A stretch of 64,000 bases of DNA from Bartonella machadoae. GTDB taxonomy: Bacteria; Pseudomonadota; Alphaproteobacteria; Rhizobiales; Rhizobiaceae. The stretch is from NCBI RefSeq assembly GCF_022559585.1, contig NZ_CP087114.1, positions 1,467,095 to 1,531,094 on the forward strand. Reading direction: 5' to 3'. The notes under the pieces are model-generated. The model saw nothing but the letters and a program-made list of their open reading frames with translations. It had not been told where the DNA came from and made no database searches. The position numbers were made by a program, and so were the translations under genes. Positions 49,926-57,726 of this stretch are shown here, piece by piece; within the stretch, counting starts at the first letter, position 1, and each line of letters opens with the position of its first letter.

Positions 49926-50868
49926 TATTTGACTCCTCAATTATGCAATTAAATTCTCTTCTTTTGATCTCATTCATCAATACAAATCAAGTTATACAGA
50001 GATAATTGTTTCTTATTCTATTGATATTATCGTGCAGTATCATATTCCTCTTGAGTATGCACGCCCCACAAACAAAACCACTCGATATAGATTACCGGTC
50101 AGTGAATTTATTATAGTATTAAATAAAAGCGTTTAGCACGCATTCCTATTACCAATTAATCAACAGATTCATGTGGTGATTTTGCACGTAAGATGCATTC
50201 ATTTTTCTCTTCATTGCCCTAAGATTCTAGGTCCTCCTCTCTTTTTTGTTTTTTCACAATACTGCCTTTTATCTAAAAAGGAATCTCATCATTTCTAACG
50301 TCATAAGACATATCAAAAAACCACTGGTAGCTTCTGTTATCATGCGATGATAGATTTGCTCTTGATCATCATTACTTTGCCATCTAGAAACTTCAAATCG
50401 CTTTTGTTTTTAGGTAAAGCGATTTCTTCTACGTAGCGATCATGAATCATTTTATGAAAATACAATAAAGTTAATAGTTTATATATTTTTATTTTGTTGA
50501 ATTTTCTTAAAAAGCTACACTTTTATGCATATTCAATTGATCATTTCTATAAACAATTGTTCTCTATAAACAGAGCATAAAAACAGATCACGATGCAAAT
50601 ATTATAACGCATGTGAATATTCACATGAATTGCAAAGCAGCTATCATTCATAACAGCTCATAAGTTTTACAATACGTTTTATCATAACAAATTGCATTGT
50701 TAAAAATGCAAACGTTTAAAATTATCTATAACGAAATCGCTTAGATTTAAAATTCCATCTTATTTTTAGAATTGCATTGATAACGCCTAAAGATATGACT
50801 TTCTTCAAAATAGAAAAGTGTAAAATCTGAAGATATTATCAAAACATCATCGTATAAAGAACACTTAA
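49926..50868. other. 940-base non-coding stretch upstream of fabD
   Basis: AT-rich sequence with no gene or remnant I can support on either strand. It should hold the fabD promoter at its left end. The genes usually divergent from fabD in Rhizobiales (rpsF-rpsR-rplI) are not present. Confidence 0.45.
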
Positions 50869-51245
50869 TTACCCATTTTTAATAGCAATATTTTCCGTAG
50901 CAATTGCGTATATGCATCCTGCATCTGCTGCAACTGATTTGTGCCTTGTATTTGTAAAGAGGTGTATAACACTTCCTGATATATAAGTTATACGTTTTTC
51001 ACTATAGAAAAAATCTAGCTCTCCTTCTATAATTAAGAGAGTTTCATCAACTTCGTGAATATGCCAATCATGTATTTTCTTGGAAATTCTCTTTGTATCT
51101 CTATAGATTCTTGCTCTGGCAGCATCATTTTTAATCCATCATATATATTTTCATTTTGTGAAATTGAGTTATTATTGCATTCTGTTATTATACGATATGG
51201 ATAAAATGATGATTCAATATTATTATCTTGCAGGAACTGTTGCAT
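50869..51245 (-). pseudogene. cupin-domain protein, single frameshift
   Basis: From an ATG at 51245 about 53 residues read in one frame (MQQFLQDNNIESSFYP, then IYDGLKMMLPEQES). Near 51085 the sense passes to the next frame: KKIHDWHIHEVDETLLIIEG, then SGSVIHLF, RHKSVAAD, and a TAA at 50869. The HxHxxxE metal-site spacing and EGEL turn are those of a small cupin of about 125 residues. One inserted or lost base would restore it. It lies downstream of the ATP-grasp/MFS pair on the same strand, so it may once have been part of that unit. Confidence 0.65.
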
Positions 51246-51894
51246 CTACTCTTTGTTCTTTGAATCATCATATTTTCCTAAAAGAGTTTTTTTTGAGACA
51301 ACATTCAAAAGGTTCAAGTCTTTTTCTTACCGTAGAAAAGGTATTTTTTGCTTTTTGTTCCATATCCAGCAAATCAGAAAAAACACCTATGCTGGAAAAT
51401 TAACATAAATGTACAATTCTTTCTACTTAAGCTGTTTATATGAGATGGTGTATTGCAAACTATGAAATAGGTTCGCCATGAAAGCAGTTCCCCTAAAGGA
51501 TTATCCATATTTTGGGATATGTGTTAGACTATTCTTGACCGTCAAATGCTTGTAAACCTCTCAATATAGACAAAATTTTCTATAACTTCGATACTTTGTA
51601 TGGAGGCGTGCTCTTCAAATGCAACAAAAGATGTGTTGTTTGCAAAGCTCTTATAATTATCACAATAATTGATAAGGTCTTCCCTAATATTTTTTGCAGT
51701 CAACTTTTTGTATAAGACAAATCTCAGTATCTCTTTTGGTATCCTTTGACCCAGAATATGCAGGAAAAAGATTTGTTTTGTTACCCATTATCACATCGTT
51801 TTTTCAAGACCATTTGCTTCCATTTTTCATATTTGTCTATATTTTCAATTATTTGCGTTGCTGAATCTGTATTTTCTTTTCCAAATGTTGTATT
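51246..51894 (-). pseudogene. gene remnants between the cupin and ATP-grasp genes
   Basis: Three protein-like pieces read on the minus strand, none with a recognisable family. They are about 51797-51894 (NTDSATQIIENIDKYEKWK), about 51542-51725 (IREDLINYCDNYKSF, VAFEEHASIQSIEVIENF) and about 51280-51400 (FSDLLDMEQKAKNTFSTVRK). Stops and frame changes separate them. Codon use looks coding, so one or two decayed genes of the same unit are likely. The function is unknown. Confidence 0.35.
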
Positions 51895-53100
51895 TTATAG
51901 GAAATTGTTACGAATTGTCCTTTCTAAGGCTGATAATTCATCATCACTCCAGCCCCAAATTGCTATAATGGCAGGGCAAGTGTTTAAGTCGGTTGTCAGA
52001 GGCAGCGGTTCATTCTCTTTAAAAAAAAGTGCAAAATGAACCACATTTTGCCAAGAATGAAGCTTTTTCTGCCATAGGCTAATATCTTTTATGATGCGAC
52101 CATCGTCCTTGTTGATAAGAAAGAGTATACGCCCCTTTTTCTTAAAGCGGCTTGGTTCTTCAGAAAACACTCCTGTAATAAGATTAACAGAGCTTTCAAG
52201 TAAATCATTGTCATAGCAATGTGCAAACAAAGCGGGAGCAATTCCCCCGTGGAGGCGTGCTCCCACTTCAATCATCACTGGACCGCGGGCAGTTTGCATA
52301 ATTTCCATATGTGCAGGCCCATATTCAATCCCCACCGCATGAATGCATTGTTTTGCATAAGAGATAAGAGCAGCGTAAAGGGGATCTTGCGCATCAAGCA
52401 CATCAAGCGATTCATAAACGAAAGCACTTCCATTATGCATACCCTTTTTATATCGTGATAAAGCACATATTTTTATAGATTCCCCATTTACAATAGCGTC
52501 TACTATGTATTCCTCTCCCTCCAATCTTTCTTGAAGCAAATAAGCTTCATTAGGTAGACCAAAAATATTTTTCTGCATCCAGTCGATTTCAGAAACCCAC
52601 GCCACCACTTCCTCACGACTGGAGAAAAACAAAACACCATCGCTCCCAGCAGAATCATTCGGCTTCACTACATAACCGCTGAGACTTTCAAAATCATCGA
52701 GAGCATAATCGTCTTTTGTAAGAATTTTTGAGCGGATGTAAGATAAACCTTTTTCACAAAGGCGCCTTTGCATCATCGCCTTCTTCCGCCGCCAATCTGT
52801 CGTCAAGGGGTTATTACCAGGACAACTATAATATGCAGCCAATTGTTCTGCACAATAAATACCTCCTTCGGCACCTGCCACTACAGCCTCTATCATGCCA
52901 ATTGGAAAGCGTTGCTTTATCTCATCTACACTATAAAGCTTTTCTTCTGCCATACCTTCCCCCTGATAAGAAAGCGTAAAACGCGAATAATGCGCTGGTT
53001 GAGATAAAACGCCATAACAGGCATAACCCAATTTTTGCAAAGCAGGACCATAAAGAGCACCCGTGGAGAAAGGATCGACAATAAGAATGGATTTATTCAT
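51895..53100 (-). CDS. ATP-grasp ligase (BacD/L-amino-acid-ligase-like)
   Basis: A 401-residue ATP-grasp enzyme starting at the ATG at 53100. Family signs are the N-terminal Rossmann-like part (MNKSILIVDPFSTG), the ATP-binding strand YVVKPNDSAGSDGV (about 150-165), EEYIVDAIV, and the Mg/ATP segment VMIEVGARLHGG near 290. ATP-grasp enzymes with this layout join amino acids or related carboxylates to amines; BacD of bacilysin synthesis is one example. The substrate cannot be told. Its start overlaps the stop of the MFS gene (ATGA), so synthesis is coupled to a transporter. Confidence 0.8.
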   Translation of the reverse strand: MNKSILIVDPFSTGALYGPALQKLGYACYGVLSQPAHYSRFTLSYQGEGMAEEKLYSVDEIKQRFPIGMIEAVVAGAEGGIYCAEQLAAYYSCPGNNPLTTDWRRKKAMMQRRLCEKGLSYIRSKILTKDDYALDDFESLSGYVVKPNDSAGSDGVLFFSSREEVVAWVSEIDWMQKNIFGLPNEAYLLQERLEGEEYIVDAIVNGESIKICALSRYKKGMHNGSAFVYESLDVLDAQDPLYAALISYAKQCIHAVGIEYGPAHMEIMQTARGPVMIEVGARLHGGIAPALFAHCYDNDLLESSVNLITGVFSEEPSRFKKKGRILFLINKDDGRIIKDISLWQKKLHSWQNVVHFALFFKENEPLPLTTDLNTCPAIIAIWGWSDDELSALERTIRNNFL

Positions 53101-54302
53101 GCTGTAACACGCCGCGATAAAAAGAAAAGGACATAAATAAAAATTATCAACCCTGTAAGGGGTAAAAGATACATAGCTGCCTGTGGTCCCATAAGGGCGG
53201 AGCTTGTAAGACAACCAAAGATAACATAACCCGCCGATTGGGAGACAGTATAAAGCATGCCACTATAACTTCCCACAAGCTCTGCTTGGGCTTCTGTTCT
53301 CGTCGCTTCAATCGTATGTTTGCGGGCATTAATCCGCATAGTATTCATTGAAAAACCAATAAAAAAGCAAAAAAACACAGCCAAATAGGGCGATTGGGTG
53401 ATACTAAAAATGAGATCAGAAGTACTCAACATAAGGGCTGGGAGAATGAATTCAAAGCGAGGGATTTTGATAAAAGCAGCTAAAAAAGCACCCACGCCAG
53501 CAACCGCACTGCAAAGCCCATAATATTCAGGGCTAAAATTTTTTACACTCTGAAAAAGGATGGTTGCCAGTGTATTATAAGCGCAAATATGAAAGCCAAT
53601 AAAGCCTCTGCAAGCGCATAACAATTTAAGTTCAAGGGAAAGACTATCTGCCTGTGATGTAAATGTTGGCTCCTTCTCGGCTACAAACGTCGCACCATCG
53701 GTAGTATTATATTCATCACGAAAGATAACATATCCAGCCACAAGACTTATGATGATATCAAACATACAAATTGCTGCAATCAAACCATTATAGCCAACTC
53801 CAGCTGCTATTCCTTGCGAACTGGTTATTTCTAAGAGATAACCACCAAGAGCTGCTCCCAAAAAAGCACCAATCTGCACCACTGTTTGCATGATGCGAGC
53901 AGCTTTTTGGGCGCTAATATAACCACTAAGCGCTAGTTTAGTATTATAAGTTTCAAGCGTACTTAAAGTAATTAAAGAGAGATAACCAATAGAGATAGAT
54001 ACAGCAATAAAACCAAGGAAGGAGTCAATGCAATGGAAAAAAGCAATCAATAAAAGAAGGCTATAAATGATGATCCGTCTTTTGTATAAATCTACCAACT
54101 GCAGCGAGGATTTAATATGCACACGGCCACTTTTTTTTAAAAGATAGGGTGTCAGGGTTCCTAACGCCATGGTCACACCCAAGAAAACCGATGAGGATGT
54201 TATGCGATAAGCATTCCAAAGGTTACTTAAAAAAAGCACCATATCAGAAAAATACAGCAAAACAACAAGTCCATAAAACCGAAAAACAAGTTCTTTGCGC
54301 AT
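53097..54302 (-). CDS. MFS transporter paired with ATP-grasp ligase
   Basis: A 401-residue membrane protein with about 12 helices in two halves and a loop near residue 200 with polar sequence (TDGATFVAEKEPTF). It lacks clear substrate motifs. A good ribosome-binding site, GGAGAGGGGG, sits directly before its ATG. The four-base overlap with the ATP-grasp gene suggests that it exports or takes up the ligase product, as BacE does for bacilysin. That role is inferred from context, not from sequence. Confidence 0.8.
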   Translation of the reverse strand: MRKELVFRFYGLVVLLYFSDMVLFLSNLWNAYRITSSSVFLGVTMALGTLTPYLLKKSGRVHIKSSLQLVDLYKRRIIIYSLLLLIAFFHCIDSFLGFIAVSISIGYLSLITLSTLETYNTKLALSGYISAQKAARIMQTVVQIGAFLGAALGGYLLEITSSQGIAAGVGYNGLIAAICMFDIIISLVAGYVIFRDEYNTTDGATFVAEKEPTFTSQADSLSLELKLLCACRGFIGFHICAYNTLATILFQSVKNFSPEYYGLCSAVAGVGAFLAAFIKIPRFEFILPALMLSTSDLIFSITQSPYLAVFFCFFIGFSMNTMRINARKHTIEATRTEAQAELVGSYSGMLYTVSQSAGYVIFGCLTSSALMGPQAAMYLLPLTGLIIFIYVLFFLSRRVTA

Positions 54303-55105
54303 ACCCCCTCTCCGATTCTAAAAAGTCGTTTTATAATCGATATACATATTGCAGAGCATGTCAAATATTTTCGATAGGAGCATAATATAAATTTAAATGC
54401 TGACGTTTATCGTAGTGATAACTATTTTTCAGGCAACTGAGTAGCGAAGGTGACTCGTGTTTTTTCTTCTACTATACAACTTCTACTATACAAAGAGTGC
54501 CTACCGTAAAAGACTCACTCTTGAACCGATAAAAAAGCTTTAAAAAATGAGAGATAGAGGCAAAAAAACATAATAGAATCAAAATTCATCAATTCTCTTA
54601 TATTAGACATAATTTTATGATTTTGTTTGTTTTCTTTTTCCTTTATCACCCACTACGTGTTTTTTAAAGTGCGAGAGATAAAAATAAGGAAATAGGATAT
54701 TCCGAGTTTCATGTAATTAATGAAATTTATTTCTGTAAAAAATAAATTAATAATATTTTTTTACGATCGTACATAAGAAAAAGCAAACATCAGAGAAAAA
54801 AAGGAATAAGCTTATTTAATGATTTTTATATTCTTAATAAGTAACGAGATATGCAATTTCTTTATCAATAATTTCCATGAAGTGTTTTGGCAAATTATAT
54901 TGCCACCTTTTACTTTTTTGAAAAAAACTTATTCTAAAATATAGGACTACTGATTTAATGGCCATTCTCAAAAAAAACTGTAACTTAGGAATTATTTTGA
55001 TTGGGATTCAAAAACTCTTATTAAAAAAGTGATAATTAACCTTTAGAAACTCATTTATATGATTGACCTTTTGCAAGAACTTTGTAAAAAAGCAATGTCT
55101 AGTTT
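54303..55105. other. 800-base non-coding stretch before tRNA-Ser
   Basis: AT-rich, with no supported gene. A short direct repeat (CTTCTACTATACAA, twice) lies near 54468-54497. The promoter of the MFS/ATP-grasp unit should be near its left end. Confidence 0.4.
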
Positions 55106-55195
55106 GGAGGGGTGGCCGAGCGGTTTAAGGCACCGGTCTTGAAAACCGGCGTGCAGGAGACTGTACCGTGGGTTCGAATCCCACCCCCTCCGCCA
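55106..55195 (+). tRNA. tRNA-Ser (anticodon UGA)
   Basis: Class II cloverleaf of 90 bases including encoded CCA. The acceptor GGAGGGG pairs with CCCCTCC. The anticodon stem ACCGG/CCGGC-type encloses loop CTTGAAA with anticodon TGA. A long variable arm and the GGTTCGAATCC T-arm follow. Repeats and prophage tail genes begin beyond its 3' end, so it may be the attachment site. Confidence 0.96.
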
Positions 55196-55230
55196 CTCGA
55201 TATTTAGAGGCAAATAACTTATTGATTCTT

Positions 55231-55315
55231 GTAGCTTGCCACTAGGTTTTGCATAATTTGACACTGGTGTAGCTTGCCACTAGGTTTTGCATAATTTGAC
55301 ACCAGGTTTTGCAGC
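55231..55315. repeat. 38-bp tandem repeat beside tRNA-Ser
   Basis: GTAGCTTGCCACTAGGTTTT, continuing through TGCATAATTTGACAC, starts at 55231 and again at 55269, an exact 34-base match with a period of 38. A partial third copy (AGGTTTTGCA) follows at about 55304. It begins about 36 bases after the tRNA gene. Confidence 0.9.
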
Positions 55316-55542
55316 AATTCATTTTTTTTCACAGAGTTTTTAAGCGGTTCTCAGAGAAGCTTTAAGAGGTGTTTAGAACCGCTTTCATGAGTCTTATTTT
55401 GCTCTGCCCAGAATCACAATTTAAGATGATACATCTCTTCCAATAATCCCATTATTTGACATCTAAAATCTGTAAAACATGCATGCAGAGACCAACAAAT
55501 TTTGTATCATTTGCATCATATTTTGTAAAAATGACCTCCTTT

Positions 55543-55590
55543 TCAAAGGATTTTCATTTTTTCAAAGGGCTCTCAAAGGGTCTTCAAAGG
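55543..55590. repeat. phased TCAAAGG direct repeats
   Basis: TCAAAGG occurs at 55543, 55562, 55573 and 55584. The last three are spaced exactly 11 bases apart, about one helical turn. Such phasing is typical of protein-binding arrays, but nothing else identifies the protein. Confidence 0.6.
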
Positions 55591-55673
55591 TCATTTATTG
55601 CCTCTTTTAGGGGAATTGAATAATCGTTTTTTCCTATCCCAAGCATATTACTAAAAAGAGAAAAAGCATTTGA

Positions 55674-55990
55674 GCAATTCGGTCAACTTGACCCAATTGC
55701 TAATCTTCACGCACTTGGTACAACTTGTACCAATTTCTTCAAATGCCTATCATCATCAATCAAAAGGTCAAGTTGACCCTTTGATTTTTTATCCCCTTCA
55801 CACTTTAATATATTGTGATTTGAAAATGCATTATCGCTTCTCTGAGCAATAGGGGCAACTTGCACCTATTGCATGATAACAAACAATTCGGTCAACTTGA
55901 CCCTATTTCTCATCAGCAAACCAAAGTGCAATGTTTACACTTTGATTCACATGCGCATCACCGATCAAAGGATAAACTTTACTTTTTGAT
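55674..55990. repeat. array of seven related inverted repeats
   Basis: Seven dyads, mostly 23-27 bases, are centred near 55687, 55724, 55772, 55859, 55896, 55933 and 55977; three of the gaps are exactly 37 bases. Sites 1, 2, 4 and 5 share the centre CAACTTG (site 3 has its complement) within GGTCAACTTGACC, GGTACAACTTGTACC and GGGGCAACTTGCACC. Arms change in matched pairs. Sites 1 and 5 share 20 identical bases. Sites 6 and 7 keep only the symmetry. The array lies just downstream of the prophage tail operon. Confidence 0.75.
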
Positions 55991-55999
55991 TTTCTCATT

Positions 56000-57007
56000 C
56001 TAGTAGCTACCCTCTTCCCATGGCTGTTTTCCCTTCTCTGGTGCCTCTAAGGTGATTTCTGTGGTATAGCCGCTTTGTTTCTCATAGCGGTGGGTCACGG
56101 TTGCGGCTTTCCATGGACCATTGATTTGCTCACGGAACCCTTGCAAAAGGAGAGGTTGATCGGCCATGATTTCTGGACGCCCTTCTAAAACCAAAGAACC
56201 ACTGCCCATGCTACGGCACAGCCGGTCTGATTCTGATGCGGCAGCAGCTAAAGCTTCCTCTCTGCAAGGATAGCAACCACGCAAACGCCGTGTGGGACCT
56301 TTGAGGTTTGTGCGATATTTGACAGATAGCTGTTTACCTTGCGAGCGATCAAAGTACGTTGATTCAACGCTGCCATATTGGGTGCGTGGCTCGAGGGTAA
56401 ATTCCCAACTGGAACAATCATGCTTGGCAAGAGTGAGGGGCGGTAAATTGTTGCCGCTTAAAAATAAAAATTTATTGTCTTTGATTAAAAAACGTGCCTG
56501 CATACGCTCTGCAAGGCGGGTTAAAAAATCAATTGTCGATTGATCAGTGCGCACCACATAAGGCAAGGTTTTGCTATAAAATTCTTGGTCGACTTTGGCT
56601 TGATAACCATGGCGCTTGGCTAAGCTTTCAACAATCTCACCAATGGTTTTATTGTCAAAATGCTCACTTGCTTGTTCTTTGAGTTCGCCACGCATTGAAG
56701 CGCTTTTGCCGCAAAGGTGTAAAACCTCTCCATCACTGCCCCCGATACTGACAACAGATTCAACAACAAAACGCCCCATAACCGCACTGATGCTGTCCTG
56801 ATAACCAAACAGCACCTGCAAGGTGCTGTTCTTTTGTGGAACCTCTAAATCATTGTCCCTATCATCAAACTCCGCTTCAAAACGATCGGCTTCATTGCCG
56901 GCATGATCGGTAATGGTGGCGCTAAGAAGACGCTGGTAAAAAACCTCATGGACGGGTTTGTCTCCAACCTTAACCTCGATAAAAGGATATGTCCGCCTTA
57001 ATCCCAT
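56000..57007 (-). CDS. P2-like phage tail protein gpD (late control/baseplate hub)
   Basis: A 335-residue homologue of P2 gpD, the VgrG-like hub of contractile tails at the tube tip. The middle region (EIVESLAKRHGYQAKVDQ, then VVRTDQSTIDFLTRLAERM) is typical of the gpD/VgrG fold, and the C-terminal half continues the family pattern. It overlaps the gpX gene by ten bases and is the last gene of the tail operon in reading direction. Confidence 0.88.
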   Translation of the reverse strand: MGLRRTYPFIEVKVGDKPVHEVFYQRLLSATITDHAGNEADRFEAEFDDRDNDLEVPQKNSTLQVLFGYQDSISAVMGRFVVESVVSIGGSDGEVLHLCGKSASMRGELKEQASEHFDNKTIGEIVESLAKRHGYQAKVDQEFYSKTLPYVVRTDQSTIDFLTRLAERMQARFLIKDNKFLFLSGNNLPPLTLAKHDCSSWEFTLEPRTQYGSVESTYFDRSQGKQLSVKYRTNLKGPTRRLRGCYPCREEALAAAASESDRLCRSMGSGSLVLEGRPEIMADQPLLLQGFREQINGPWKAATVTHRYEKQSGYTTEITLEAPEKGKQPWEEGSY

Positions 57008-57252
57008 AACCGCTTCACTCTGCTTTGAGGAGGAACAAAGACAAATTCAGGCAAAGTGATCTCTAAACCCCGTGGCAAAACAGCACCATATTGGGCAATC
57101 CCTGGATTGGCTCTCAAGGTGGCTTCTAAATAGCCCTCTAAGAATCCAGCCTGTTGACGGTCTCCCAACACCGCCATGGCATGTTGAAAGCAAATCAGAT
57201 CGAGGCTCATATCTTCTAACTCTACAACAACGTGCTTTGCTGGTAGCTTCAT
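56998..57252 (-). CDS. P2-like phage tail protein gpX
   Basis: An 84-residue LysM-like tail protein. YGAVLPRGLEITLPE is the family centre, preceded by a helix typical of gpX (LEGYLEATLRANPGIA). It overlaps gpU by four bases and gpD by ten, the usual U-X-D order of P2. Confidence 0.85.
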   Translation of the reverse strand: MKLPAKHVVVELEDMSLDLICFQHAMAVLGDRQQAGFLEGYLEATLRANPGIAQYGAVLPRGLEITLPEFVFVPPQSRVKRLWD

Positions 57253-57695
57253 AGCTGTTGTCCCTCTTGGAAATATCCTTGTGGTTTGCCCCCATCAAAA
57301 AAGGGCAACAGACTGATGGAATAACGGATACGCTGCGATTGACCAGAGCGACTGATATAATCGTGGTCTTTCGTGATGGAGGTAATCACCACGGGACCAT
57401 GGAATATGGCACTATAACTCATATCATTGACCCAACGAAGCATCTGCACCGGTTTTGCTGCTCGTATGGTCATGGTGAGTGCATCAATGGCTATACGATC
57501 ACCAAACTCTTCTGGAAACCACACGCCATGGATGGTTTTGGCATCATTGCCATAGCCGGTAAATTGCAAGCTGGGGGCTTTGCCAAAACGCTCCATAGAC
57601 ACCCATGAGGCGGAGAACTCTTCTTCAAAGGATTGGAAATTCAGCCAATCGACATAAAATTGATGCGGACCTAGCATCATCAAAGGATCTTTCAT
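57249..57695 (-). CDS. P2-like phage tail protein gpU
   Basis: A 148-residue tail-completion protein with the gpU pattern MLGPHQFYVDWLNFQSFEE and a later GDRIAIDALTMTIRAAKPVQMLRWVNDM. I chose the ATG at 57695 because GGGGAGGAGG lies just before it. The frame is open to 57776, but those residues look unrelated. It lies about 30 bases after the tape-measure gene. Confidence 0.86.
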   Translation of the reverse strand: MKDPLMMLGPHQFYVDWLNFQSFEEEFSASWVSMERFGKAPSLQFTGYGNDAKTIHGVWFPEEFGDRIAIDALTMTIRAAKPVQMLRWVNDMSYSAIFHGPVVITSITKDHDYISRSGQSQRIRYSISLLPFFDGGKPQGYFQEGQQL

Positions 57696-57726
57696 TTTCC
57701 TCCTCCCCTCATTGTTTTCCCTCCCC

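Noticed and set aside
54468..54497. CTTCTACTATACAA direct repeat
   Set aside because: Two copies of a simple 14-base word in AT-rich DNA, with no link to a gene start or other repeat.
55674..55990. CRISPR array
   Set aside because: The repeats are palindromic with changing arms, there are no equal spacers between identical repeats (gaps of 37, 37, 37, 44, 48 and 87), and no cas gene is present.
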